A stretch of 64,000 nucleotides of DNA from Nostoc sp. PCC 7524 (GTDB lineage Bacteria > Cyanobacteriota > Cyanobacteriia > Cyanobacteriales > Nostocaceae), in NCBI RefSeq assembly GCF_000316645.1, contig NC_019684.1, forward strand, positions 4,872,001-4,936,000, read 5' to 3'. The first letter of the stretch is position 1, and each line of letters opens with the position of its first letter. Shown in pieces: positions 1 to 8,652 of the stretch. The position numbers and the translations under genes were made by a program. The notes under the pieces are model-generated. The model did no database searches and was not told the origin of the DNA. It worked only from the letters and a program-made list of their open reading frames with translations.

Positions 1-965
1 CTCCAAACTTGCTCATGGATTTCTCTGCGTCTATCCCGTGCTTTGGCGGATTGAACTTTTCTTTTTAAAGATGTGTTTTGGGGAAACCTTGGCACAACTG
101 GACTCTTATTAGTCTCAGCAATCATGGAAAGGTTGTTTGCTGTTTCCACCTCTAAATGCACTTTAGTATCAGTATTAAAGACTTGTTTTTCCACTTCTTT
201 TAGTGTTTTGGCGTGATTACCAAAGACTTGATAAAGCGTTTGAGATAAGTTCTGCAATAGATGAAAGCGGTCTGCAACTTGAATGGCTTCTGGCGCACCT
301 TGGCGAATACCACTTTCATAAGTTTTTGACCGATCTCGTGAGACGACTTTGACACCAGGGTGAGCTTTTAACCATTCTGCCAAAGTTTCAGCCTTTGCAT
401 CTTTGAGTAGAGCAATTGGTCGTCTGCGTTCGAGATCAATTAGTGCTGTGCCGTAAGTTTTACATTTACGAAAACAAAAGTCGTCTACCCCAAGAGTATG
501 TGGCGTTACGATGGGTGGTAGTGGAATTGAGCGGACTAAATTTAATAGCGTGTTGCGAGAAACTTTTATCCCCAAGTCCTGTGAGAGTCTTACCCCTGCT
601 GCACCACCATTAGCTAAACCAATCGCACTCAGTCTTTGAGCTAAACGTAGAGTTCTTCTCGCCCAAGGTGCGGTAACATTGGTCAGCCTTTCTGCAAAAA
701 TGCGCCGTTTACACAATTTATTAAGGCAAAAAAACTTCCGCACCCTTAACTGTAAAGTAATGCTGTAATCAGCCCAGGGTAAATCTGCTAACTTTCGCTC
801 ATAGCGACTATGAATTTTATGAGTTGGTTGGTTACAAACTGGACAATTAACTACTCTATTGATAGCAGAAACAATCAACTTTATCTGAGTTTTTATCTCG
901 TCAAGAATGCAATTTTCAAGTTTCAGGTTTGCTGAATCTGGTAATAGATAACTTAGCACTGACAT
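1..965 (-). mobile_element. ISL3-family transposase, partial (C-terminus outside the window)
   Basis: The minus-strand frame is open from an ATG at 963-965 to the left edge, about 321 codons. Near residues 41-50 there is a CPxC pair followed by HKIHSRYERKLADLPW, then a second cysteine cluster (FFCLNKLCKRRIFAERL). This is the N-terminal zinc-binding part of ISL3 transposases. It is followed by a DDE-type core with GVDDFCFRK and a conserved VSRDRSKTYESG segment. The protein would catalyse cut-and-paste movement of its own element. The ORF has no internal stop in the visible part, so the copy may be intact. The IS right end must lie between 966 and about 1020, but the inverted repeat cannot be defined with only one end in view. 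It sits tail-to-head against the 3' end of the SDR gene. Confidence 0.88.
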
Positions 966-1019
966 AACCAAGCTGAGGCTTATCCCTCAAATGTTTGATG
1001 GAGTGAAGTTTGACGTATC

Positions 1020-1739
1020 TCAATTATATCTTTCTAACTTCTGCCTTCTGCCTTCTGCCCTCTGCCTTCCCCCAACCAAGATCACCAAAAGTTGCCAAGA
1101 ACCCATATTTTTGTCTACTGCTGACAAGATTTTATTGCTAGTAAGCTTAGAGTTTAAGCAACGACAAACCAAATCTGCCACATCTGCACGATGAATACTG
1201 CCACAAATACGTGTATCTTCCGTTAGAATACCATTACCCGTGGCTGGTTCTGATTTTAGTCCACCAGGACGAATAATTGTGTAATTCAGTCCGCTAGCAA
1301 TTAAATGTTGTTCGGCTTTATCTTTTTCAATTAAAATTGTTTGCAATGCGGTTAAAGCTTGAGGTGATAGCGCACCGACACTATTACCAGTCCCAATAGA
1401 AGTCACCAGGATAAATTTTTGTACACCAGCTTTGATAGCGGCATCAATGAGATTTTTATTACCTGGATAATCTGGTTTTTCTGTGTCTGTCGGCAGCCCT
1501 CCAAGGGTACTAATAACAGCATGAATTGGCTCATCTGTTAACATAGCTAGTTCTACATCATCGACATTTAAGGTATCTCCTTGAACAACTTTAATACCCA
1601 TTGTTTCGAGTTCAGCACGAGCATTTTCACTTCTCAGAAGTGCTTTAATATTGAGCTTTTGCACTGTTAAGTGTTTAGCAATTTCTCTGCCAACACCGCG
1701 ACTAGCTCCTACTAAAAAGATGTTTGGTACACTGGTCAT
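1020..1739 (-). CDS. Atypical SDR / NAD(P)-binding protein (NmrA-like)
   Basis: The 239-aa protein has a Rossmann fold with the nucleotide-binding motif GASRGVGRE at residues 11-19. A VVQGDTLN segment, the VISTLGG strand and KFILVTSIG follow, the pattern of atypical (extended-like) SDRs that bind NAD(P) without the classical YxxxK pair. Substrate unknown; cyanobacterial relatives are annotated as NAD-dependent epimerase or NmrA-like proteins. The last ~17 residues (GGRQRAEGRRQKLERYN) are encoded by a GGCAGAAG-type intergenic repeat, so the natural C-terminus has probably been replaced by read-through into repeat DNA next to the ISL3 element. It may still be functional because the catalytic core is complete. 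Monocistronic as far as seen. Confidence 0.8.
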   Translation of the reverse strand: MTSVPNIFLVGASRGVGREIAKHLTVQKLNIKALLRSENARAELETMGIKVVQGDTLNVDDVELAMLTDEPIHAVISTLGGLPTDTEKPDYPGNKNLIDAAIKAGVQKFILVTSIGTGNSVGALSPQALTALQTILIEKDKAEQHLIASGLNYTIIRPGGLKSEPATGNGILTEDTRICGSIHRADVADLVCRCLNSKLTSNKILSAVDKNMGSWQLLVILVGGRQRAEGRRQKLERYN

Positions 1740-1814
1740 TTTGATTTTTGAGAGGATTATTTATGTTTTATACTTTAGCAAAATTTAGTTATAATATTTT
1801 AGTGCAGATAAATT

Positions 1815-2990
1815 TTAATGTTTATTGTTTAAAATTGTTTTTGTCCCTTTGACTAATCTTGCCATACCTTCTTGAACTGTATCTTTTTGCAATGCACCAT
1901 AAGCAACTCGTAAATAGCAACCATGTTCCATGCCAAAGGTTGTACCTGGAATAACTGCTATTTTATGTTCTTGAATCAGCCGTTTGACTAATTCAAAAGC
2001 ATCCATTTGGGTATGCACTTTCAAGAAAAAATAAAAAGCACCATCAGCAGGAGTAATAGTACACAATCCTTGTAGCTGCTGAAGGTATTCTAAAACCAAT
2101 TGTCTGACTTGAGCGATCGCACCAATATTGGCTTGTAAATACTCTGGTTTAGCCTGCAATGCTCCCAAGGCTGCATACTGGGAAACCACTGGCGGACAAA
2201 TCAAAATTGTATCCTGGACTTTCTTCACAGCAACCAGCAGGTGTTGAGGTATCACCATATAGCCAATCCGCCAACTAGCAAAACCGTAAGCTTTGGAAAG
2301 ACTAAATAGGGAAATAGTATACTCACTGCTATCCGGAAATGATCCAGGGGAAATATGTTTTACACCGTCATAGGTAAAGTATTCATAGGCTTCATCACTA
2401 ATGTGATAAATACCGCGATCGCGACAAATTTGATTAACTTGTTGTAATACATTTTCCGGATAAACCACACCTGTAGGATTATTCGGTGAAATTGTCACAA
2501 CTGCCCGTGTTTTGGGTGTAATTGCTTGAGCGATCGCCTCTGGAATTAGTTGATAATTTGCATCGGTTTCGACTAACACCACACGACAACCAGCCATAGT
2601 AATAGCCATTTCATGGTTGAAGTAATAAGGTGTATTCAAAATAATTTCATCGCCAGGGGAAGTGATAGCCAAAATAGCATTCATAAATGCCATATTACTT
2701 CCCGCAGTTACTACAATACAATTTCTGCTATTAATTAGAATTTGATTAAAAGCTGCTAATTTATCCGTCAAAGCATTTAATAAAGAGGGAATTCCTTCAA
2801 CAGCTTTATATAAATTATTAGTAGGTTCAGATAAAAATTGAGGCAAAAGCTCAATAGCTTCTGGTGGTGGACTGTAGGAGACTACACCCTGTCCTAAAGA
2901 AATCGTACCAGGAGAATTTTTAATTAACTCCCCAACTACAGGAATAATTGGCGACTGTACTGCCTGCATCCGAGAGATTAAATTAGTCAT
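1815..2990 (-). CDS. PLP-dependent aminotransferase, class I/II
   Basis: A 391-aa fold-type I aminotransferase. Visible landmarks are NPTG at 171-174, the PLP-pyridine aspartate in SDEAYEY (D199), and the Schiff-base lysine K233 in SLSKAYGFASWRIGY with its downstream arginine. Length is normal for aspartate/aromatic aminotransferase-like enzymes of the AspC-I subgroup. The reaction is transfer of an amino group to a 2-oxo acid in the cytosol; the sequence alone does not settle which amino acid. The ATG start at 2988-2990 gives the expected N-terminus (MTNLISRMQAVQSPIIP). The upstream SDR and downstream shell-protein genes share its strand but the spacings (75 and 87 bp) carry repeats, so no operon is assumed. 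Confidence 0.88.
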   Translation of the reverse strand: MTNLISRMQAVQSPIIPVVGELIKNSPGTISLGQGVVSYSPPPEAIELLPQFLSEPTNNLYKAVEGIPSLLNALTDKLAAFNQILINSRNCIVVTAGSNMAFMNAILAITSPGDEIILNTPYYFNHEMAITMAGCRVVLVETDANYQLIPEAIAQAITPKTRAVVTISPNNPTGVVYPENVLQQVNQICRDRGIYHISDEAYEYFTYDGVKHISPGSFPDSSEYTISLFSLSKAYGFASWRIGYMVIPQHLLVAVKKVQDTILICPPVVSQYAALGALQAKPEYLQANIGAIAQVRQLVLEYLQQLQGLCTITPADGAFYFFLKVHTQMDAFELVKRLIQEHKIAVIPGTTFGMEHGCYLRVAYGALQKDTVQEGMARLVKGTKTILNNKH

Positions 2991-3077
2991 TATTTATTAG
3001 TTAGTTATTAGGTAATAGGCAATATTCATTTTCTCTCCTGCTCTCCTACTTCCTACTTTTTACTCCATACTCCCTAC

Positions 3078-3416
3078 TCACACCGATAAGGGTGGGGGAA
3101 ACCGGATATCTGCACTAAAATTCTCTATATTGGCAGTGTGATCAATAGGTAAAACATATTCTAAGTTTTCATGGGGTCGAGGGATAATGTGATCAGCAAG
3201 CCACTCACCGCCATGAACTCGGTTTATTGCCTCTAATCCAGCTTTGACAGCCACATTTACCTCCCCCACTTCTCCGCGAATCAGGACTGTAATTCGTCCT
3301 AAATCAGTATTTTCGTATCCTACTAAGGTGACACGGGCAGCTTTACACATGGCATCACCCACTTCTATAGCAGTGGGAACACCGTAAACTTCAATCATGC
3401 CTAGTGCCAACGTCAT
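3078..3416 (-). CDS. ccmK: CcmK-type carboxysome shell protein (BMC domain)
   Basis: A 112-aa single BMC-domain protein, the hexamer-forming tile of the beta-carboxysome shell. Diagnostic stretches are GMIEVYGVPTAIEVGDAM, KAARVTLVGYE and HIIPRPHENLEYVLP. I start it at the ATG at 3414-3416 (MTLALGMIEVYG) because CcmK proteins begin this way; a longer frame to 3464 adds a hydrophobic stretch foreign to the family. The pore-loop region differs from the usual CcmK1/2 type (LGRITVLIRGEVGEVNV), and a ~20-residue tail rich in F and P (FSADIRFPPPLSV) follows the fold. It stands outside a ccm operon, as CcmK3/4- or CcmK5/6-like paralogs do; which one cannot be decided here. A membrane protein gene lies 80 bp upstream on the same strand. 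Confidence 0.88.
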   Translation of the reverse strand: MTLALGMIEVYGVPTAIEVGDAMCKAARVTLVGYENTDLGRITVLIRGEVGEVNVAVKAGLEAINRVHGGEWLADHIIPRPHENLEYVLPIDHTANIENFSADIRFPPPLSV

Positions 3417-3496
3417 AAATAATAGGATTCGGAATTGATGCCAATACAATCCAAATCCTATCATCTGTTGTCTTCAGTTCATTTTTTAGATAATTG

Positions 3497-3955
3497 CTAT
3501 TGACTAAAAGGTTTTACCCAGGCAAATTGAAGCGCCTGATCAAGAGCGATCGCCGCAATGGCAAACCACAATATACTTTCACTAGCCAAGACTACAAAGG
3601 GTAAAACTGTACTGCTAGCATTCCAACCCAATTCTATCTGGGTTAAACCTCGTACCAAGCCAAAAGCCAACACCCCACCAGATTTTAAATGTGGGTTGTG
3701 ATCTTTGCGGATAATATAGCGGTAAGTAGCACCAAATAGTAACCCAGAAAAACCCGCGATCGCTCCACTCAGCAACCAGTCCCCATTAAAATCTTTTTGC
3801 AAACTTACGAGTATCGGAAAATACTTTGCTAGGACTAGGGTATTGATCAGACTTGTAATTAAGTAAGCCAAACCCAAAGACAAACCCCCAATAATTCCGG
3901 CTTTCAGGGATTCTAAGCGTTCTGCCATCATTTGCTGATCAAAAATTTGGTTCAT
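3497..3955 (-). CDS. Conserved cyanobacterial integral membrane protein
   Basis: Function not recognised. From the ATG at 3953-3955 the protein has 152 residues with about three to four hydrophobic segments: AGIIGGLSLGLAYLITSLINTLVL, a central GAIAGFSGLLFGATYRYII and a C-terminal STVLPFVVLASESILWFAIAAIAL. A longer frame to 4081 exists, but its first 42 residues are encoded by dispersed repeats (a TCTGACGATGGCGTAAGC element and CCCACTCC-type repeats), so I reject that start. The gene is upstream of the ccmK paralog on the same strand with an 80-bp gap; co-transcription is possible, and a role with the shell protein would be pure inference. Confidence 0.65.
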   Translation of the reverse strand: MNQIFDQQMMAERLESLKAGIIGGLSLGLAYLITSLINTLVLAKYFPILVSLQKDFNGDWLLSGAIAGFSGLLFGATYRYIIRKDHNPHLKSGGVLAFGLVRGLTQIELGWNASSTVLPFVVLASESILWFAIAAIALDQALQFAWVKPFSQ

Positions 3956-3992
3956 ATGTAAATGGGAGTAGGGAGTGGAAAGTGGGGAGTGG

Positions 3993-4125
3993 GGGAGATG
4001 TAGCTTGCTTATCTGACGATGGCGTAAGCCCATTTCACGAAAAACCTGATACAGATGTAAACCCTGAAAGTTTTGCTGCATCTAAGTTTTTTAATTGCGA
4101 ATTGCGAATTGCGAATTGCGAATTG
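3993..4125. repeat. Dispersed repeat fragment plus heptamer tandem repeat (AATTGCG)4
   Basis: Bases 3993-4031 carry a GATGTAGCTTGCTTATCTGACGATGGCG-type element that recurs at 49861-49895. Bases 4093-4125 are four perfect copies of AATTGCG plus a partial fifth, a short tandemly repeated repetitive (STRR) tract as known from heterocystous cyanobacteria. A further piece of the first element (AAGCCTACCCGTAGGGTGGG) follows at 4131-4150 and also recurs at 49892-49911. Confidence 0.85.
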
Positions 4126-4334
4126 GTATAAGCCTACCCGTAGGGTGGGAGATGAGGGAGAAATGGGGAAAGTCCTCCCCCTTGCCCCGATTCCTCTGAT
4201 CCCGATGATTAACGAAAAGATTCATCCTGAGTTAATAGAAAAATTATAAAATTGCCCAGTCCCCAGTCCCCAGTACCCAGTCCCCAGTATGATAAATATA
4301 GAGACGTTTTGTAAATCATTTCAAAAGTAAGACT

Positions 4335-4424
4335 ATGGCGATTTTGACATTGGGTTGGGTATCACTGCTAGTTGTGTTTACTTGGTCAATTGCAATGGTA
4401 GTATGGGGTCGTAACGGACTGTAG
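4335..4424 (+). CDS. petN: Cytochrome b6-f complex subunit PetN
   Basis: A 29-codon gene read directly from the sequence: [19 protein letters not shown], then [10 protein letters not shown]. It matches PetN in length (29 aa) and in the invariant pattern of one transmembrane helix followed by VVWGRxGL. PetN is an essential small subunit of the thylakoid cytochrome b6-f complex, which passes electrons from plastoquinone to plastocyanin/cytochrome c6. A second small membrane-protein gene begins 7 bp after the stop codon, so the two are very likely co-transcribed. The spacer upstream holds CCCCAGT repeats and an AT-rich stretch (GTATGATAAATATAGAG) that could contain the -10 element. Confidence 0.95.
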   Translation: MAILTLGWVSLLVVFTWSIAMVVWGRNGL

Positions 4425-4431
4425 AGGGATT

Positions 4432-4593
4432 GTGGAAAGTCCATTCTTAGGTATTTTGGCTTTACTTGCCTTGGTGTTACTGGTATTAGTGACTGGTGGC
4501 GTTGGTTATCTAACCTTGGCAGACTGGCGCGATCGCCGTCTTCAAGAAAATGAAAAACGTGAACTCCGTCGCAGCACTCCTAAGCGGCGATGA
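4432..4593 (+). CDS. 53-aa single-helix membrane protein downstream of petN
   Basis: Starts with GTG (GTGGAAAGTCC) 7 bp after petN and ends at TGA 4591-4593. The product has one hydrophobic helix (FLGILALLALVLLVLVTGGVGYLTL, residues 5-29) followed by a strongly charged basic tail (DWRDRRLQENEKRELRRSTPKRR). Function unknown; similar short proteins are often found after petN in cyanobacteria. The topology suggests a thylakoid or plasma membrane anchor with a cytoplasmic basic tail. The uninterrupted frame, the petN coupling and the terminator that follows at 4643-4672 support a real gene. Confidence 0.75.
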   Translation: MESPFLGILALLALVLLVLVTGGVGYLTLADWRDRRLQENEKRELRRSTPKRR

Positions 4594-4642
4594 TTCACGA
4601 GTTGTCAAAACAGCGCAGTTTTTCAAACATATTTCTCTCAGT

Positions 4643-4672
4643 AGGGACACGGTACATCAACATCGTGTCCCT
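4643..4672 (+). terminator. Terminator-like hairpin after the petN unit
   Basis: A 9-bp perfect stem (AGGGACACG / CGTGTCCCT) closes a 12-nt loop and is followed by CAATTTTG. It lies 49 bp after the stop of the 53-aa gene and would end the petN transcript. Confidence 0.7.
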
Positions 4673-4698
4673 CAATTTTGACAGCAAATTAGATACAT

Positions 4699-4779
4699 AG
4701 GACTTACATAACTGGCACACCCTACGAATGTGCCAGATTTGAGTTTTTCGTGATTCTCAACAGATTTTTAGCATCTGAC
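4699..4779 (-). mobile_element. Degenerate copy of a MITE-like element
   Basis: Begins with AGGACTTACATAACTGGCAC and continues with GATTTGAG, ATTCTCAACAGATTTTT and GCATCTGAC. These match in reverse orientation the right half and centre of the elements at 59401-59524 and 51102-51333. The distal arm is missing. The internal 15-mer around CACCCTACGAATGTG is in the opposite orientation relative to the other copies. Confidence 0.75.
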
Positions 4780-4926
4780 TTTCTTGAGTGCGTAAAGCCT
4801 GCGACGTAGCTCCATTCCCCAGTATGCACTCACTTTGAGGTTGAGAATATTTACAAACTGTTATATTTACTCTGCTTAAGGGAATTTTAAAATAGAAGAC
4901 TTTTGATATTTGAACTCTCACCGCGA

Positions 4927-7011
4927 ATGGATAACTCTTCCGCAATGCAACCCATACAACTAAAATCAGAGCAACAGGAATATCAATTTAATATGAAAAC
5001 AGCATTGTCTAGAGTCATAGCCAAGATTCGTGAGTCTCTAGACATAGATAGTATCTTTCAAATCACGGTTAGTGAACTACGTCGGTCTTTGAAGGCTGAT
5101 AGAGTGGGAGTGTTGCGTTTTTATCCTGAGTTGGGATGGCAGGGAGAATTTATCTGTGAAGATGTGGGAGATGGATGGAGTTCTCCACTAACAGATAAAT
5201 TTAGCGTTCATGGTTTAGCTGAGGAATTAGCAAAAATCTATCAGCAAGGGCGGATTCAAGTATTGACTGATATCTATGAACATGGAATTAGCGATTGTCA
5301 AGTTCAAATACTAGAAAAATATCAAGTCCTTGCCAATCTTGCTGTTCCCTTGTTGAAAGGTAAAGAATTATGGGGTTTATTGTGCATACATCAATGTAGT
5401 AGTTCTCGGCAATGGGAAACTTCAGAAATTGAGTTTGTGCAACTCATCGCCACACATTTAGAAATTGCTTTGCAGCAAGCAGATTACATAGAACAAGTCA
5501 AAGTACAATCAGCACAAATAGCACAAACCAAAGCTCAAGAAAAATCTGTAGAGTGGCAAAAAACCATAGCGATCGCTATTGAAAAAATTCGCCAGTCTCT
5601 TGATTTAGAAACCATTTTCCGTGCTAGTACCGCAGAAATTAGAAAGCTGATCAAGACTGATCGCGTAGCTATCTATCGCTTCAATCCCGATTGGACTGGA
5701 GAGTTTGTATTTGAATCTGTAGGTGAAGGTTGGATTTCCCTAATTGATGAACAATCACAACGGCCAGAATTAAGAGAAAACGTTAGCGAATGCAGCGCCA
5801 AAGATTTAGCTAAAACCCCTGTAGTAGATACTTATTTACAAGATACAGAAGGTGGACGCTTCACTAAAGGCGAGGTTTATCGCGTTTGTAATGATATTTA
5901 TAGTGCTGGTTTTAGCGACTGCTATATCAAAGTATTAGAAGCTTATCAAGCAAAAGCTTATGTGATTATTGCCATTTATCACGGTCAAAAGCTGTGGGGT
6001 TTACTAGCCGCTTATCATAATACTGAGATGCGAAATTGGCAAGAAGATGAGGTTTACTTACTAACTCAAGTTAGCACTCAGTTGGGAGTAGCGATTCAGC
6101 AAGCAGAATTATTTGCACAAACTCAGCGTCAAAAGGAAGAAATTGCACAAACACTTAAAGAATTAAAGGAAACTCAAAGCCAATTAATTCACAGTGAGAA
6201 AATGGCTAGTTTGGGTCAATTAGTTGCTGGGATAGCGCACGAAATTAATAATCCAATTAGTTTCATTTACGGTAATATTACCTACATTAATGAACACACA
6301 AATGATTTATTTAAATTGCTAGATACATATCAAAAAAACTGTCCCAATCTACCAACAATAATTCAACAACAAATCGCGAATTTAGATTTAGATTATATTA
6401 CTGATGATTTACCCAAAATTCTCGCATCAATGACAACAGGTGCAGAACGCATCTCTCAGTTAGTCTTGTCATTACGTACTTTTGCTCGACTTGATGAAGC
6501 CGATATGAAACCTGTTAACCTACATGAAGGTTTAGACAGCACCCTTTTGATATTACAACATCGGCTGCAACCCAAGACTAATTATCCGGCAATTGAAGTC
6601 ATTAAAGAATATGGTAATTTACCCGAAATTGTGTGTTATGCTGCCCAGATGAATCAGGTATTTATGAACATCATCAATAATGCTATTGATGCTATAGAAC
6701 ATAAAATATTCTGGAATGAAATTAATATAAACCCTCAAATTATAATTTCTACAAAAGTTACAGAAGAGCATACTATTGGGATTAGTATTGCTGACAATGG
6801 CTGTGGAATTCCAGACAATTTGCGATCGCGCATTTTTGAACCCTTCTTTACCACCAAAGAACCCGGACAAGGTACTGGTTTGGGTCTATCTATTAGTTAT
6901 AAGATTGTTGTAGAAAAACACGGCGGAAAAATTAAGTGTATTTCTGAACCTGGAAAGGGTTGTGAATTTTATCTAGAAATTCCCCAACAACCCTTAGCCT
7001 TAGTTAGTTGA
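4927..7011 (+). CDS. GAF-GAF sensor histidine kinase (cyanobacteriochrome-like GAFs)
   Basis: A 694-aa soluble kinase. GAF1 spans about residues 40-185 and GAF2 about 225-395; a short coiled coil follows, then HisKA with phospho-acceptor H438 in [15 protein letters not shown], and a HATPase domain with N-box ([10 protein letters not shown]), G1 (DNGCGIPDN) and G2 (GTGLGLS). Both GAFs keep the DIYxxGxSDC motif: C124 is followed by Q and C332 by Y, at the position of the bilin-binding Cys of cyanobacteriochromes. A light- or redox-sensing role is therefore possible but unproved. I chose the ATG at 4927 over the upstream in-frame TTG at 4903. No response regulator is adjacent, so its partner is unknown. 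Confidence 0.85.
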   Translation: MDNSSAMQPIQLKSEQQEYQFNMKTALSRVIAKIRESLDIDSIFQITVSELRRSLKADRVGVLRFYPELGWQGEFICEDVGDGWSSPLTDKFSVHGLAEELAKIYQQGRIQVLTDIYEHGISDCQVQILEKYQVLANLAVPLLKGKELWGLLCIHQCSSSRQWETSEIEFVQLIATHLEIALQQADYIEQVKVQSAQIAQTKAQEKSVEWQKTIAIAIEKIRQSLDLETIFRASTAEIRKLIKTDRVAIYRFNPDWTGEFVFESVGEGWISLIDEQSQRPELRENVSECSAKDLAKTPVVDTYLQDTEGGRFTKGEVYRVCNDIYSAGFSDCYIKVLEAYQAKAYVIIAIYHGQKLWGLLAAYHNTEMRNWQEDEVYLLTQVSTQLGVAIQQAELFAQTQRQKEEIAQTLKELKETQSQLIHSEKMASLGQLVAGIAHEINNPISFIYGNITYINEHTNDLFKLLDTYQKNCPNLPTIIQQQIANLDLDYITDDLPKILASMTTGAERISQLVLSLRTFARLDEADMKPVNLHEGLDSTLLILQHRLQPKTNYPAIEVIKEYGNLPEIVCYAAQMNQVFMNIINNAIDAIEHKIFWNEININPQIIISTKVTEEHTIGISIADNGCGIPDNLRSRIFEPFFTTKEPGQGTGLGLSISYKIVVEKHGGKIKCISEPGKGCEFYLEIPQQPLALVS

Positions 7012-7204
7012 GGTTAATGAAACACTAAGTAGCTCAGTGTTAAAAATTATCACTATGGCAAGGCAGGAGGCAGGAGGCAGAAGGCAGGAGGGAAGAGGGT
7101 TATAGCTTTGTTTACCTTTCTTAACTTAGTTTTGTTTTTTCCCACCGAGTTACTTACGTAAAAATGTTTTACTAGCTTAATTTGAAATTGATGGCAAACA
7201 GCAA

Positions 7205-8311
7205 TCAGTTTTGAGGTAAAATTCTATCTCCAGTTTTAGGATCAAATATAAACAATTGATTTAAATCTAGTTGTAAAGACAGGCGATCGCCTGAACGGGG
7301 ACGCACATCACCACCCACCTGAATATTCAAAACTGTCATCGCGCCAGGTAAACCGACACGAATTAAAGTTTCTCTTCCCAAAGGCTCTACTACCTTAACA
7401 TCAACTAATAAAGTCCCTGGTTGTTGGTTGTTAAGTTCTGATTCAGTGTTAATAGCAATATGTTCGGGACGAATACCCAAATCAACGCTTTGTCCTGGAG
7501 GTAGTTGTAAATTTTCTCGCAAAAATGCTGGAATTTCTATTAACTGCCCACTCACATCAAAACCATCATTTTTATAGATTGCTGGCAAAATATTCATGGG
7601 TGGACTACCTAAAAAAGTCGCCACCATTTGATTCGCAGGACGAGCATAAATAGTTTGGGGATCACCAATTTGTTGAATCCTGCCCCGATTGAGTACCACA
7701 ATCTTATCTGCTAAAGTCATAGCTTCGACTTGATCGTGGGTAACGTAAATAGTTGTTACGCCTAATTCTTGATGCAGCTGCTTTAATTCGGCTCTTGTAT
7801 CATCTCGCAATTTGGCATCTAAATTAGATAAAGGTTCATCTAATAAAAATACCTGTGGTTCGCGGGCGATCGCTCGACCTAATGCTACCCGTTGTTGTTG
7901 CCCACCAGAGAGTTGTTTGGGTTTACGATCTAATAAGTGTTCTAAAGATAGCGATCGCGCCACATTTACCACCCGTTCTTGAATGATTTTCGGGTCAACC
8001 TGCCGCATTTTCAACCCAAAGGCGATATTTTCAGCCACCGTCATATGGGGATACAGGGCGTAATTTTGGAACACCATCGCCACATCTCGCGCTCTGGCTG
8101 GGACATTATTCACCAACTGATCGCCAATAAAGAGTTTGCCAGATGTGGCAATTTCTAAACCTGCGATCGTGCGTAAAATTGTAGATTTACCGCATCCAGA
8201 AGGGCCGACTAAAACCCAAAACTCGCCATCGGGAATTTCAAAAGAAATATCCTCGATAGCGGTGGTGTTGTTAAATCTACGCTTAATATCTTCTAAAACA
8301 ACTTTTGCCAT
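7205..8311 (-). CDS. Sugar-type ABC transporter ATPase (MalK/UgpC family)
   Basis: 368 aa. Walker A GPSGCGKST at 36-44, Q-loop in VFQNYALYPHM, signature LSGGQQQR at 134-141, Walker B VFLLDEP at 154-160, D-loop SNLDAK and H-loop in YVTHDQVEAM. After the nucleotide-binding domain comes a C-terminal OB/TOBE regulatory domain (PPMNILPA..., LGIRPEHI, EPLGRETLIRV), the build of MalK, UgpC and MsiK ATPases. It would energise uptake of sugars, polyols or glycerol-3-phosphate at the plasma membrane. No permease or binding-protein gene is near, so it is an orphan ATPase that probably serves several unlinked permeases, as MsiK does in other bacteria. Confidence 0.9.
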   Translation of the reverse strand: MAKVVLEDIKRRFNNTTAIEDISFEIPDGEFWVLVGPSGCGKSTILRTIAGLEIATSGKLFIGDQLVNNVPARARDVAMVFQNYALYPHMTVAENIAFGLKMRQVDPKIIQERVVNVARSLSLEHLLDRKPKQLSGGQQQRVALGRAIAREPQVFLLDEPLSNLDAKLRDDTRAELKQLHQELGVTTIYVTHDQVEAMTLADKIVVLNRGRIQQIGDPQTIYARPANQMVATFLGSPPMNILPAIYKNDGFDVSGQLIEIPAFLRENLQLPPGQSVDLGIRPEHIAINTESELNNQQPGTLLVDVKVVEPLGRETLIRVGLPGAMTVLNIQVGGDVRPRSGDRLSLQLDLNQLFIFDPKTGDRILPQN

Positions 8312-8411
8312 GATGCAATTTGATATTTAGAATTAGTGATAGTAAACTTGTACTTTTCACTTGTGCAATTCGTTAACCGTTTCTGACCAAGAATAAACTT
8401 GTTTGGTCAAT

Positions 8412-8630
8412 TTAAGTTGGTTGATTTTCTCGCGTCACTCTAATCAAAAAGCGTAAAGCCTCATTAACTGCTTCAGCATTAGGAAATATTGCTGCTACAT
8501 CTGGCTCTAAACGTACTATATCGTTACCAAAACTCTTTCTTGCAGCACCTAACTTTCTGACTTTGAGACTTTTTAAGTCGTACTCTGAACGTAGTTCATC
8601 TTCCATGTCTTGTTTATCCGTATTGTGCAT
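8412..8630 (-). CDS. 72-aa protein of an antitoxin-like conserved family
   Basis: From the ATG at 8628-8630: MHNTDKQDMEDELRSEYDL, then KSLKVRKLGAARKSF and the conserved end RLEPDVAAIFPNAEAVNEALRFLI. The frame is open further up to 8690 but would then overlap gun4. Proteins ending in LEPDVAxxFPxxxAVNEALR are common in cyanobacteria and are often seen next to small toxin genes, which suggests an antitoxin-type DNA-binding role; no toxin gene is visible here. Function not assigned. The gene starts 23 bp after the gun4 stop and may be read as a gun4 transcript extension. Confidence 0.65.
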   Translation of the reverse strand: MHNTDKQDMEDELRSEYDLKSLKVRKLGAARKSFGNDIVRLEPDVAAIFPNAEAVNEALRFLIRVTRENQPT

Positions 8631-8652
8631 AATGAACTCAATTTTTACTAAA

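Larger units (their letters stand above)
4594..4926. other. Gene-free stretch between petN unit and histidine kinase
   Basis: It contains the petN terminator, a degenerate MITE copy (4699-4779) and an AT-rich leader before the histidine kinase. No further gene was found. Confidence 0.7.

Noticed and set aside
3956..4081. N-terminal extension of the membrane protein
   Set aside because: Encoded by dispersed repeats (TCTGACGATGGCGTAAGC and CCCACTCC), so not part of the protein.
4903..4926. TTG start for the GAF kinase
   Set aside because: ATG at 4927 gives the expected N-terminus; the eight added residues have no support.
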